A stretch of DNA of 15,317 bases from Larix sibirica. Taxonomy: Eukaryota; Streptophyta; Pinopsida; Pinales; Pinaceae. Made by a program: the position numbers and the translations under genes. The notes below the pieces were generated by a model. It worked only from the letters and a program-made list of their open reading frames with translations, ran no database searches and was not told the DNA's origin. Positions within the stretch are counted from its first letter, which is position 1, and each line of letters starts with the position of its first letter. The stretch is taken from assembly GCA_004151065.3 (NCBI GenBank), contig NWUY0300026002.1, forward strand, positions 9,290 to 24,606. The letters run 5' to 3'. Below, in pieces: positions 1 to 9,404 of this stretch.

Positions 1-990
1 TTGAGTCCGCTCATGTAGATTGTCCGCAAACACTTAGGTGGAACAAGTTTCCTGGGAAATTGAATGTGTGGCGTCAAAGTTCCACCCAACCATAGTCCAA
101 TTGTGTTCTTCAATCTCTCAACAAAAATGCCATCCCCGAGATTGGAAATGAAACCTATGGCAAGAAATAACCGATAATCACAAGATGTCTCTAAGATTTT
201 CGCTTCACAACCATTATTACATTAATATGATAAGCATAACTATAAGGGGTGAGTGCTAGGATATTTGGCATTTTAACATGCCCCAATCAATACTTGCATC
301 ATTTGACTCCCACAAGGAGATCACCCTACTACATGGTAGAATAAATACAAGGTAAATAACATTCTCTCTAAAATATAAGCACAAATTTTTTTATTCTCTC
401 CATGAGATCGACCTTCTCTTTGAAATTCAATTGCTCATGGGATTCTTAAGAATATTAAATACATAATCACAAATCATTGGATCGGTTAATCACAAAATCT
501 CCATGCACCCTTTCAATCTAAAAAACAAACACACCATTCTCCAATATTAAGTATAGAAATACCGATCATTTGATGGGTCAGCCTCACCAAGAGATCACCT
601 ACATTCCTTTACAAAAACAATAAATTATAAAATACATTCATACATAGTGGTGAATCTCTCTATGGGTTTCCCCTAAATAATTTCTTAGAAGAAATATGGC
701 ATACAAGAGGGCACATCTCTTTCACATAGATCTTGATTATTGTAACACAACAATCTTATATAATTCATTCAACACCAAGAATTAGCTGAGGGAGAACCCA
801 TACTTTAAGTATCAAAACAAGGATATAATTAGAAGATTATTTGCTCTTTAATCTCAACAAACATACATCCTAGCTACCACTTATCAATCGTCCACTCCTA
901 AGGAGGAGATCACACTATACTTCTTCTAGAAAACATATGCTATGTAAAAAAAAGTTGGTCCTCTACCAAGAGGTCGCCTATACTTGTTTC
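1..990. other. Non-coding AT-rich DNA with degenerate repeat phrases
   Basis: I find no convincing gene here; no frame gives a long or recognisable protein. The stretch carries several degenerate copies of a short phrase resembling AAGGAGATCACCCAT, for example near 313-327, 590-602, 787-800, 901-915 and 968-980, which also appears in the tandem array just downstream. It may be part of an old repeat or the outer part of a decayed retroelement, but no terminal repeats or target-site duplications are visible. Confidence 0.6.
37..86. repeat. Inverted repeat with a nested palindrome
   Basis: GGTGGAAC at 37-44 is the exact reverse complement of GTTCCACC at 79-86. Inside the loop, TTTCC (48-52) and GGAAA (55-59) form a second small stem. 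A transcript could fold into a nested hairpin, but eight-base arms occur by chance in long AT-rich DNA and no function can be assigned. Confidence 0.4.
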
Positions 991-1262
991 AAATGCAAGG
1001 GTTGACCATGAGGAAGATCACCCATCTTCTTATCCTGGGAACACAATACATCCTACAATGAAAAGATTCCAGATGCATGGTTTGATCATTAAGAACATCA
1101 CGTAGCCTATTTTCCTAGAAACACAATACATCCTACAATGAAAAGATTGCAGATGCATGGGTTGATCATGAAGAATATCACCTATCTGATTTAATAGAAA
1201 CACAATACAGAATACAATGAAAATATTCCATATGCATGGGTCAATCATGAATAATATCACCC
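991..1262. repeat. Tandem repeat, about 80 bp unit, three units plus a partial
   Basis: Three units begin near 1040, 1120 and 1199, each opening with a variant of AACACAATACA and carrying AGATGCATGG, then a TTGATCAT-like core, then ATCAC. Spacing is 80 then 79 bases. A fourth, more diverged partial unit lies at 991-1039 (AAATGCAAGG ... GACCATGAGGAAGATCACCC). The first two full units are the most alike; the third is more diverged. Minus-strand open frames across the array have internally repeated peptides only because the DNA is repeated, so I do not call a gene. Confidence 0.85.
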
Positions 1263-2700
1263 ACCCCTCTTTTCATACTCCATACAACCATAGAGAAATA
1301 AGAAGTTATGGATAAAGGAGGTGACCCTTCCTTAAAGTGTGCCCTCCTCTTTTCCCACCGCAAAAAAAAATCGCACTCTTGATCTCAAGGGATCACTTCC
1401 CAACTTATGCCATAAAAAATACTTATAGTCCTACAAGGTAGTAAGAAGCTATCTCAACAAAGACCTCTTCCCCCCAATCTCTTTGTAAGAAAACTTACAG
1501 TCATCTAAGCCATGATCTAATGCATGGAGTCCCTTCACCACTAAATTGTTCCATCGATTACATAAAGAGAGAAATAGAGCTCGATGATTCTCCTTGGTTT
1601 GGGCGCATGAAAAACATAAGCAGGAAGAACCCATCAGCATCCTCCCTGGAACTCCAAAAGGACAAAATATACATGTCATGTGCGTTTCTGCCAATAGAGA
1701 AAACCTAAAATAAAAAATAGGGTTATGCGTGTGTGTCCTCCCTTTTCTTTCATTTCCTATATATATAGCGATTGGAATCATTAAATCAAATATCTTTAAT
1801 GAACCTTAAGGGGGTTTCCACATCCCTTACGTTTTGGCGATTTGTCAAGAATCCTAAGTAAAAATCACATTTCTCATTTGTTTTTCCCATACTTAGACTT
1901 ATTATTTTGATTTTTCCTTTAGCAATTGAGAGAGAGATTAAAATGAGGATATCTCTCCTCAAATAATAGTTTTATTTTCTAACCTATAACTATCTTAGGT
2001 ATGAAGCTACTCATTTCTTCTTTGATCATACTTTAACTATACATGCATGAATATATTTATAAACCATATAAATCCTTCCTACAATTTGTCTTTGTTTCTC
2101 TATCAAAACCCCTAGGAACATGTCTAGCCCCAAGCTGAAATGACCAATATTTTATGTAATTATGTGTTAATGATTGTTCACTATATTCATAATAGTTCAC
2201 TATACTCTCACAAGTGGGTAATATTTTATTTGCCATCCCATGTAATGGAATTTTGTTTCACAATGTTTAGAAGTTGTTGATAAACTGCTGCTATAACTTA
2301 TGGGATTATATCACCGTCTAATTGTTTAAGATACTAAATGAGTGATCATAACTCACTTCATCTTGAGCACCTAAGTGGTGAAGCTAAATACTTTATCTTC
2401 ATATTCAAGATCCATAGGTACCTAGATGACACTAAGTCATCATCTACCAAGTTCCCAAGGCTTCACTATAATTTACCCACTTTCTGTCTAGTGGATTTTG
2501 TTGCCCTTTTCATTTCTGCTACCCAACACATTCAGCCTCTAGGTCACTTTGATTCAATCATCATTTGGATTTTACATCATAATATTACACGGAAATTTCA
2601 TCATGAACCTTGTACCTTGCCACAATCCCTAAAGTGCCATTGATCAAACTTGTTGAGAAGATTAGAACCTTGAAAGTTTTTCCCTTCAAACAATCTATTT
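1263..2700. other. Non-coding DNA, no gene recognised
   Basis: Short open frames occur on both strands (about 1449-1781 minus, 1520-1708 plus, 2338-2643 plus), but none shows a known domain, a convincing composition or a conserved motif, and all are compatible with chance. Further degenerate copies of the upstream phrase occur near 1316-1330 and 1385-1400. GTTCACTATA occurs twice (2176 and 2195). Nothing else stands out. Confidence 0.55.
1757..1768. promoter_or_regulatory. Self-complementary TATA-like element (weak)
   Basis: CTATATATATAG is a perfect 12-base palindrome, so it could act as a TATA box on either strand. There is no recognised transcription unit on either side, and TATA runs are common in AT-rich plant DNA. 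It is noted only as a site that could have been a retroelement or gene promoter. Confidence 0.15.
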
Positions 2701-2708
2701 TGCAAAAA

Positions 2709-2864
2709 TGTCACGGGTTTTTGAATGGAAATGTGCGACACTTTCCCTTGTCGCGGGTTCCTCTTAAGAAACATGTGATATTTTTGTAGCTTTCCTATTA
2801 TCCAGATTGCAACACTCTAATATGTCGCAATATGTTAGTGAGAAAAGTGTGACAATGTTCACTA
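2709..2864. repeat. Short tandem phrase repeat built on TGTCGC ... TGYGACA
   Basis: Three successive phrases begin at 2709 (TGTCACGGGTTT), 2749 (TGTCGCGGGTTC) and 2823 (TGTCGCAATATG). Each continues after about 12-18 bases with GAAA and then a TGCGACA, TGTGATA or TGTGACA variant. Because TGTCGC and GCGACA are reverse complements, the array also contains small hairpins, such as GCGACA at 2735-2740 against TGTCGC at 2749-2754. The same phrase recurs about 1 kb downstream. Confidence 0.6.
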
Positions 2865-3504
2865 GAATGGGAAAAGAGAAGCTTCGAGGAGCTTCTAGAT
2901 AGAATCCCTCATGAATGGATATCCCCTCATATTAGGGTTGATCTCATCTGAACCCCTAACCTGTTGGGATCTCAGCCTATTCTTCTCCTCTTATCTCTCA
3001 TCTTCCCCATATCCTCTTTTCCCTATAGAATCAATATTATGCCAATGGGTGAAGTAGGGAAGTCTATGATAGCTACATGCTGCATTAATTGTGCTAGATT
3101 GTTGAACCATTGGAGATCATCCTCTTGGATTAAGGTGATGTAGTTAAGGAAAAGGAACTTTGAGTGGAAGATTGCAACACCAGGGCGTTTGGTTGTAACT
3201 TTTCTCTCTTTTATTCCATAATACAACAATACATTTTCTTTCCCACAATTATTTGGTATTAATATTGTTCTTTTCCTCCTTGGATGTTAACATAAGTTCT
3301 TGTAGGTTGTAATTATCTTGTTCTCTCTTCTTGTCAATTATTTTGCAGGTATCCTACTTGCATCTTGCATGAAATGACACAGTCGAGAGTCAAAATGAGT
3401 CCGATCTCCGAATTATACAGGTCAAACTTGTTCTAATTGCATCCTTCATTATAAAGAACTCAGGGAAAGTTGTGTGTTCTGTTCGTTTTTGTTCTAGATC
3501 CAAA
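2865..3504. other. Non-coding DNA, nothing recognised
   Basis: I see no gene, RNA or strong repeat. A splice-acceptor-like TTTTGCAGG occurs near 3342-3350 and a minus-strand open frame of 68 codons spans about 3023-3229, but neither is supported by a protein motif or a partner site. Confidence 0.5.
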
Positions 3505-3684
3505 CCATTTGGACTAGGGAATTCCATCTTTTTTTGCATTTGTAGAATAATCTGCTAACAAAATTAGCGACCATACTAGCACACAAAGTGTTCTCTAGAT
3601 TTTATTTTCCTTAGCTTAGGTTTTCTATGGTTTAAAAATTTAAACCCCTTTGGACTAGTAATTCTTGCTTTTTATTTGCTTGAG
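3505..3684. repeat. Imperfect direct repeat pair around TTTGGACTAG
   Basis: About 40 bases at 3505-3544 and 3645-3684 match, sharing TTTGGACTAG followed by an AATTC variant and a T-rich tract ending in TTTGC or TTTTGC. The offset is 140 bases. This is probably an old local duplication inside the same non-coding repeat-derived stretch. Confidence 0.45.
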
Positions 3685-3790
3685 TTTGGTCCTCTAGGTC
3701 ACTGGGACATCTAGTTTGACTTCTAAGCCTTTGGTCCATCAAGATCCCTGAGTTTTTTAAACCTTTCTTTTTTTAATTCCATCTCTCCCT

Positions 3791-3900
3791 TGTCGCACCT
3801 TGCCTTCATATATAGTGCGGAAATTTCACGCCTACTGTTTGTAAAGAATATGACACTCTAACTTGTCGCACTAGTTTCTACCTAAAAACTATGACACTTT
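3791..3900. repeat. Second cluster of the TGTCGC / TGACACT phrase
   Basis: TGTCGC occurs at 3791-3796 and 3864-3869, with TGACACTCTAA at 3851-3861 and TGACACTTT at 3892-3900. The segment TGACACTCTAACTTGTCGCA is nearly the same as that at about 2811-2829 (ACACTCTAATATGTCGCA), so the two clusters, about 1 kb apart, belong to one degenerate family. Confidence 0.55.
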
Positions 3901-4819
3901 GAGAATTTTTTGGATTTTTCTTGGGTTTCCTCATTGGATTTTGGACTATGTTGTTTCTCTTGGTTGCTCGATGTCTGTCACAATGTCATTTTCCTCCAGA
4001 ACTCGCATTTGACTCACTCTTGATCATCATTAAGGGATTGAATTGAGTTGGTTTGCATAGGAGTTTTGAAATTTGGTGTGCATAGTGAGTTCTTTTTCAT
4101 CTTGGATTGATTCGTGGTTTCCTTGATCTATTAGCCAGTGAGTTTGTGAGAAATCAATTGGTATTCTTGTTTCCATTTCAATCCAAAGGAAATATTTATT
4201 TTGTTAATTTTTTTAGCTCAAACACTTGAAATTTATTTTGTTTTGTTTTTGTATTGCTTTGATTTTAGTTTTTAAAGTCTTGCATTTATACAAAGAAACT
4301 AAAAATTTCTTCAAGTTCCATAGTTTTAAAAAGAATTTGTTATTGATTTTATTTGCTTTTACATTATAGTCAGAAGCATTAGTGGGAGCTTGCTCTTAGT
4401 GAGCTTACAGATCTACTTTTCATTAGTTTTGAATATGATAGGAAAAAATTAGAAAAAAAAATTACGTTTTGGTGTGAGTTTGAAGGATTTTTGTTCGTTG
4501 TTTTGAATTTAGGATATGTATTAGTTTGACTTTGTGCATGTCATCGAAAAATTGAAATTGAAAAATGCATGTGAATTGGGACTTTTTGCATTTGGGAATC
4601 TCTCTGTCTCTCTCTTAAGTAGGACACTTTTAAAAGGAACAAAAAAAATTCTTCCCTCTCATAGTATAGCATTCATCGAAGTGAAAGATTACATCTTCAT
4701 TTCTTTGCATTGTTTTAGAGTCGGTCGAAACCCACATTGTCCAATTAACTGCTTCATGATCAAATAAAGCACACATTAATTAAAATATTTAGCAACTTTT
4801 TGTGATAGAATAGAGACAT
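3901..4819. other. T-rich non-coding DNA
   Basis: This is AT-rich, strongly T-biased and poor in CpG (about seven CpG in the 720 bases from 4100). A plus-strand open frame of 77 codons at 4534-4767 shows no recognised motif and is probably chance. If the retroelement that starts near 5300 had a 5' LTR, it could lie in this general area, but I cannot point to LTR ends, a primer binding site or a promoter. Confidence 0.5.
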
Positions 4820-5120
4820 GTTCCGGCGTCATTAAGCGTAGGAGTTGTCGTTACTTTGTCAGCACTACAATCCGGGTATTGTGCGGTTCTTCCACGTACT
4901 AAGAGTATATCAGAAGGCCCCTTTCGAACGGTTACACATTAGACAACACTACAAAGGATTTGAGATTCTACATACCTTGAGTAGATCGGGAAACCCTCAT
5001 AGATTCCTGAAACCAACTGAGTTAACCTTTTCGTCGTCTTGTTTTTGCAGTACATCGAGAACGGCACTCGGGGATATTACTATGCACGTACAGACAGGTA
5101 GTCGGGTAATACATTAAAGG
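4820..5120. other. CpG-rich, higher-complexity block of unknown origin
   Basis: Base composition changes sharply here. I count about 17 CpG in 300 bases, against about seven in the preceding 720. The sequence is also far less T-biased and less repetitive than its flanks. Open frames exist on both strands (plus about 4845-5117, minus about 5022-5216), but neither encodes a protein I recognise. A TTTTTGCAG acceptor-like string lies near 5042-5050. It could be the retroelement leader, captured gene sequence, or DNA inserted recently enough to have escaped methylation decay. I cannot tell which. Confidence 0.45.
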
Positions 5121-5213
5121 GTACAGTCCTAATCCTCCTTTGTTAGTTCTCTGAAATATTGGTCTGATTATTACTGTTGGAATTTTATGTATATCATGAG
5201 TTGTGACACTTGA

Positions 5214-5260
5214 CAAACATGTGACGATATGGATTTTTATCCCACCTATTCACATGTTTG
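5214..5260. repeat. Perfect 11 bp inverted repeat upstream of gag
   Basis: CAAACATGTGA at 5214-5224 and TCACATGTTTG at 5250-5260 are exact reverse complements separated by 25 bases. It sits about 50 bases before the gag-like reading frame opens (5309) and about 125 bases before its first ATG (5387). In a retroelement RNA this would be a leader hairpin; whether it ever had a role in translation, dimerisation or packaging is unknown. Confidence 0.6.
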
Positions 5261-5308
5261 CTTGTTTCCTTTAGATTGAGTAGTGTTTGCTTTGTGTGTT
5301 TTATTTAG

Positions 5309-6172
5309 AATACCTTAGAGAGAGACTTAGCTTGTACCATCTATCCTAATACCCTAGCAGATCGCGGTCTAAGGAGATTACACAGGATGCAAGGATTGAG
5401 AACCGACCACCCTGACCTCAGAGATAATCAACCACCACCTCAAGGTAACCAAGGCCCTTCTAATGAAGGACATATGGGTGAGGAAGTTATCTCAGGAGAG
5501 GCTAGTGTAGCACCACAGAATGACCCACTCGAGAGGTTCATTGAAGTTATTGAAGAGTCCAGTTCTTTTCCATCTACAACTATTCAATTAGTAGGATATT
5601 TTCATCAACCACTTGTTCAGTTAGTGGCTACAAACTTTGTACCCACTACTCCCTCCTGTCAACCTGAATATTCTCATTAGAGAAATTTAGGTATGGTCAC
5701 CACTAGACCTCGTACGGACAATGAGTTTATGGCATCACTACGAGAGACACTATCTTTTGTGCCCTGCACTACACAAAATCAAGGTACGGTTCCCCTAAGT
5801 CCATAAGTTTCCTTACCTTTCACTTCTGAAGTGGTAGACCCTTCTAGTATGATAACACCCCAACCCTCTTCCAGTGGTACATCCTTTCATATTTCATTTG
5901 TAGGTTATGCACCCACGGATTGGGTGTTCACCCAACCCCCACCAGATGACCCGATGACGACCATTTTTTACCCATCTTCCTTGCTAAGGAACACCTCTTT
6001 AGGTGAAGCTATTTCGGAATTTCATTACGGGAGTGCTACCCAACCATCACCCATGGAGTTGAATTCACGACGGAACCATCCCGTTAGAACTCTCCAACCT
6101 ATGTTACCAAGTGATATCCTTGGTTTCTTTATAGGGATTGTTCCTAGTCACTCCATCCCCTACGATTACTAA
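5309..6172 (+). pseudogene. gag N-terminal region, copy 1 (broken)
   Basis: This is the N-terminal part of the gag-like polyprotein, proline-, glutamine- and serine-rich and without a defined fold. The frame opens at 5309 after a stop at 5306-5308; the first ATG is at 5387 (MQGLRTDHPDLRDNQP...). The codons before that ATG read plausibly as protein (about 26 codons), so the ancestral start may have been further upstream. In-frame stops lie at 5678-5680 (TAG), near 5804 (TAA) and at 6170-6172 (TAA), yet the same frame resumes after each (for example at 5831), which is the mark of point-mutation decay rather than of separate genes. Assignment rests on position and on collinearity with the gag core downstream; the sequence itself is not strongly diagnostic. 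Confidence 0.6.
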
Positions 6173-6173
6173 G

Positions 6174-6780
6174 ATGGGTACACACTCCTCTCCTCAAGTC
6201 GGTAATACCACGGCAGCTACTCAGACTACCCAAACATTCTACTTTAATGCTATGTTATGAACTTCATATATACCTTCTATTGGAATTCCAACTGTAGTTG
6301 GAGGTCTATCTTCAGCTACAATTCACACTATAGCTGGAGGACAGCCTTTGGATGCAGGGCAGGGCCAAGCATGGCTACTATCCAAACTTTGGCTGCATGA
6401 CAATCTATCCCATGGGGAGGGAAACAACTACCTTCTTTAGGACCATCTATGGTAGGTAACCAATATCCTGCTGGGGCGGAATGATCCAATTACCTCCCCC
6501 TTACCCCCCAAAACCGAATTTATATTCTGGTTTACCTTACCTGGGCATTATGAAAAATCAATGGACACAACCTACTGCAACACCTCCCCCCACTCAAGGA
6601 CTTGTTCATTTGCAACCTTTTAACCCCATGGTACATAATCCTCAACCTTTCCAACAGTATTATGCGAGTGGCCCATATGGACCCAACATGAAACCACAAC
6701 CGATGTGTGTCCCTACGGGCGTTCTGATGCCTTATCAATATCACAACCCAATAGAAAAATTCCTTTTCTGGAAACATTGG
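6174..6780 (+). pseudogene. gag spacer, Gly/Pro/Gln-rich, copy 1 (broken)
   Basis: Low-complexity protein fragments in shifting frames join the N-terminal part to the gag core. Frame 0 from 6174 reads MGTHSSPQVGNTTAAT and stops near 6258. Glycine-rich text follows (IAGGQPLDAGQGQ). From 6481 another frame reads a proline-, tyrosine- and glutamine-rich stretch (IQLPPPYPPKPNLYSG, then FNPMVHNPQPFQQYY). Such disordered spacers are common before the capsid-like domain in this kind of element. Several one-base indels are implied, but their exact sites cannot be fixed without an intact relative. Confidence 0.5.
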
Positions 6781-7160
6781 ATTTTCCTAACTTGTTGAGA
6801 CTCATTAATGATCCCATATTGCATGAGCCTTATTGGCCCCCCATACCTGCCAAACTACCATTGTACATTCCCAAATTTGACGGTAAACCCGGAGAAGACC
6901 CAAATAACCATGTCATGACTTTCCATCTCTGGTGTTCTTCTAACTCATTGATGGATGACTATATATGTTTGAGGCTCTTCCAACAAACTCTTACAGGGAT
7001 CACAGCAAAATGGTATATTGAGCTCAGTACACAACACTCCTTTAGGGACTTTAATTCCCTTGCAATGGCATTCCTTATGCATTTTCAATTACCAACTAGA
7101 TATGAGACTGGTATGTACCTATTAACCTCTTCAACAATCCACCTCCATTCATATTTCTGA
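6705..7160 (+). pseudogene. gag capsid-like core (retrotransposon gag domain), copy 1
   Basis: This is the clearest gag segment. After LETLDFPNLLRLINDPIL it reads PLYIPKFDGKPGEDPNNHVM, then LRLFQQTLTGITAKWYIEL, then FRDFNSLAMAFLMHFQLP. This is the typical pattern of the plant retrotransposon gag family (P-x-F-D/E-G-K, the L-x-L-F-x-x-T-L-x-G-x-A-x-x-W-Y block, and F-x-x-L-A-x-x-F). In a working element the domain would assemble the particle that holds the RNA. The frame ends at 7158-7160, but homology carries on in another frame from about 7130, so a small indel lies near 7125-7135. Confidence 0.88.
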
Positions 7161-8013
7161 TCATATACACAAGTGGAGAAGGAGACATAGGTTAATTAAA
7201 GCTCCTATTCCGTATCAATTACTGGTTGATTGGTTCACAAAATCGCTTCTTCCACCCATTTCCTAGGATGTCTCTATGGGAGGCATTGTTACAGAGGAGC
7301 AAGTGATCAGTCATGCCTAGTACATAGACTTTATTTATTCCCAGTCGTTAACTTTGTATGATTTTATTCCCAACACCCCTCGTCCCACAAACGATCATTC
7401 TAAGCCTTCTATTGAACCTCCTGTCAATCGTATAGTTAGTTCCGTGAAGGCCCAACCTGCATCCAAAACGGATGGAAAACAAGGTCAGTTGACCTCTACT
7501 CCATCTCAGAACCAGGCTGTGAACAATACCAAGACTACCTCTTCTCCTGCCCAATCCTTTGATGTGAATGCGGTTCAATCCTCCTCATCTCAAGGGAAGA
7601 AGAAAAATAAAGGGAAATCCAAGAAGTCCTCAAACCAACAGGAGAACCAGAAATCCAAAGAGACTAATGCTGACGCTAATCCTAAGAGAAAGGCTAAGTT
7701 CCCTTTCCTAATATGTGAAGGTGACCACTTCAAAAAAGAATGTCCTCATCGCGAGGAAATTAACAATTTTTTAAAAGGTCCAACCCATACTGTGGTGTTA
7801 ACTGATCCTTCCCCACCACAACAGCAACAATTGGTCTCTCATGCCATTGCAAACCGTTCCGATAACACCAACCATCCCCATCAAGGGGATACACCCCCAA
7901 ACGCAAATATATTCATGATGTGTGGTGAAACAATTAGTTTGACTACCCGATTACGGGCATATGATCGCATCCCATATAAGATGCCTAGTGGAGATACTTC
8001 TTATAAGACTTGA
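7130..8013 (+). pseudogene. gag C-terminal part with CCHC-like zinc knuckle, copy 1
   Basis: After the frameshift the reading continues as ISDHIHKWRRRHRLIKAPIP, then a YSQSLTLYDFIPNTPRP block and a long lysine-, serine- and glutamine-rich linker (GKKKNKGKSKKSSNQQ). In-frame stops occur at 7264-7266 and 7318-7320, and the segment ends with TGA at 8011-8013. The knuckle lies at 7696-7749 and reads KFPFLICEGDHFKKECPH. Cys (7714), His (7726) and Cys (7741) are present with C-x3-H-x4-C spacing, but the position where the family's first Cys is expected is Phe (TTC, 7705-7707). Nucleic-acid binding by this knuckle would be impaired even without the stops. Confidence 0.88.
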
Positions 8014-8349
8014 ACCTCCACATCCAGTACTCCCACCCATTCTGCAGGCCCTCCTCAGATAGAGAACCCTATGACTAAATCGATATTGCGCCCACCCAAG
8101 GCCACCCTTCGAAAGGAGACATTCAATCCAAATGCTTGATCAGCCGCTCAAAATTATAATATCGTTGAATATTTGTCCCAATCAACTTGCACTATGTCGA
8201 CTCTAGAGGTTTTGAAGAATTGTCCCAGTCAACGTAAAACTCTCTTGTCAGCTTTAGGAGCAGTGGACCTTAAAACATCCAATTCCATCATGTTTCATCT
8301 GGAATATTTCAAACCGAGGCTCTCCCACCAACTTTCATTTCAAATTTGA
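8014..8349 (+). pseudogene. gag-protease linker, copy 1
   Basis: The same frame continues past the stop at 8011-8013 into the linker before protease: ILRPPKATLRKETFNPNA, a stop (TGA, about 8137), AAQNYNIVEYLSQSTCTMST, LEVLKNCPSQRKTLLSALGA and FHLEYFKPRLSHQLSFQ. It then stops at 8347-8349. Comparison with copy 2 shows one extra base in copy 1 near 8343-8346 (CAAATTTGATACC against CAGATTAATACC), which throws the downstream protease into a different frame. The TGA at about 8137 replaces an arginine codon (CGG in copy 2), consistent with CGA to TGA decay. Confidence 0.8.
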
Positions 8350-8350
8350 T

Positions 8351-8989
8351 ACCATAGTTTCTGGGAAAAATGTCCATCGTACTATTTTGGATGAAAGAGC
8401 CTCTACTTCGATCATGTCTTTATCATGTTGGAGATCCATTGGTTCTCATGAGTTTAATCAATCTCCAACCACACTTAAATCCTTTGCTGGTCGCGATTTT
8501 CAACCATATGGACTACTACCTTCGTTAGCCATGGAGTTAGGGAGGAAATCCATTTCCATTCATGTGGAAGTGGTAGACGCACCCTTGGATTACAATTTGT
8601 TAATTGGTCGTAATTGCTTTTATGCGATGACTGTCGTCACATCCTCAGTATTTCGCTTGGTACAATTTCCCCATAAAGGGAATATTATCACTATCGACCA
8701 GCTCGACCTTTGTACACCCAATATCCATGAAAACTCTTCGCACAATGTTATGTTGTTAGGACATGTGAAACCTCAATATGAGGATGTTGGAGTTGGGCTC
8801 TTGAAAGAATCTTCACTCATGGGATTTTTCCCTTTATCCATGCCCAATCCTCCATCACGAGTTTCCACAGTCAACATGATCACGTATGTGGTGCAACAAC
8901 CCCATGAGTCATATGAAACTTGGGTAGTACCCAGTTCATCCCAATGCAGTCCATTGGTTATTCTATGCTGCTTGGCCCGACTGAGGTGA
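8351..8989 (+). pseudogene. Retropepsin-like aspartic protease, copy 1 (catalytic motif damaged)
   Basis: In a working element this enzyme matures the gag-pol polyprotein. The active-site region reads LDERASTSIMSLSCWRSIGS. The family pattern at this place is D-E-G-A-S/T, so the catalytic Asp is present (GAT, 8390-8392) but the Gly is Arg (AGA, 8396-8398). Further on come FAGRDFQPYGLLPSLAMELG, then EVVDAPLDYNLLIGRNCFYA, the second hydrophobic-Gly element of the fold, and FPHKGNIITIDQLDLC. The frame is open for about 200 codons, then runs out at 8987-8989 because copy 1 lacks one base near 8945 relative to copy 2. Any protein would lack the linker to RT. Confidence 0.87.
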
Positions 8990-9404
8990 CATATGATGTT
9001 ATTCAATCCACATCCAATGACCCAATCCTCGACGACCAACACATTGTAGCATCGGACCGATATTCTCTACCATACTGGCTGGAATCGTCCACACCTTCCA
9101 TGGATTATCTTTTGAATACTTTTCCATCAGACGAATCCATAATGGAATTTATGAGCCTAGATGAACTTCCATGGGAAGATAATCATCATCAATCATCTTT
9201 CCTCCCCGACCAGGATAAGGTAGAAAACAACATTAAATCCATGGTTCCACTTGATGTAATCAACAATCCACAGTATCCTATTTTAACTCAGGGTGTAGTA
9301 TCTAAAGGAAATTTGGGAAATATCACATCCATGATTTCAATTGATATATCGGTGAAACCCGGTATCATGGAAAATATCCAGCTCGGCAAACTTGTTCCTT
9401 GGAA
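8950..9404 (+). pseudogene. Protease-RT spacer, copy 1
   Basis: After the one-base deletion the reading continues as GPTEVTYDVIQSTSNDP, then SLPYWLESSTPSMDYLLNTF, PSDESIMEFMSLDELPWED, HHQSSFLPDQDKVENN and MISIDISVKPGIMENI. This is the spacer usual between protease and RT in this plant family, where D-E-x-I-x-E-x-M and H-H-x-S-x-F-L-P are recurrent strings. Near 9380-9395 another base is missing, so the following RT block is in the next frame, and the frame of the spacer ends at 9496-9498 with unrelated residues. Confidence 0.78.

Noticed and set aside
1030-1260. Minus-strand open frame with repeated CIWN-like peptide
   Set aside because: The repeat in the peptide comes from the 80 bp DNA tandem repeat; the frame is not kept between units and there is no start context or known domain.
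1449-1781. Minus-strand open frame of 110 codons with a TATA-like palindrome just upstream
   Set aside because: The TATA-like box is in roughly the right place, but the protein has no recognised motif, the DNA is AT-rich repeat-like, and a plus-strand frame covers the same bases equally well.
2338-2643. Plus-strand open frame of 101 codons
   Set aside because: No domain or homology is recognised and the surrounding DNA is full of degenerate repeats; length is compatible with chance.
2100-4830. A complete 5' LTR with primer binding site for copy 1
   Set aside because: I looked for TG...CA ends and for a primer binding site beginning TGG before gag. Candidates such as TGAAATGACC at about 2137 and TGGTATTC at about 4160 match too few bases, and no second LTR in the window allows comparison.
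4845-5117. Open frame of 90 codons in the CpG-rich block, and an overlapping minus-strand frame
   Set aside because: Both strands are open by chance because the block is less AT-rich; neither translation resembles a known protein. The block itself is kept as a finding.
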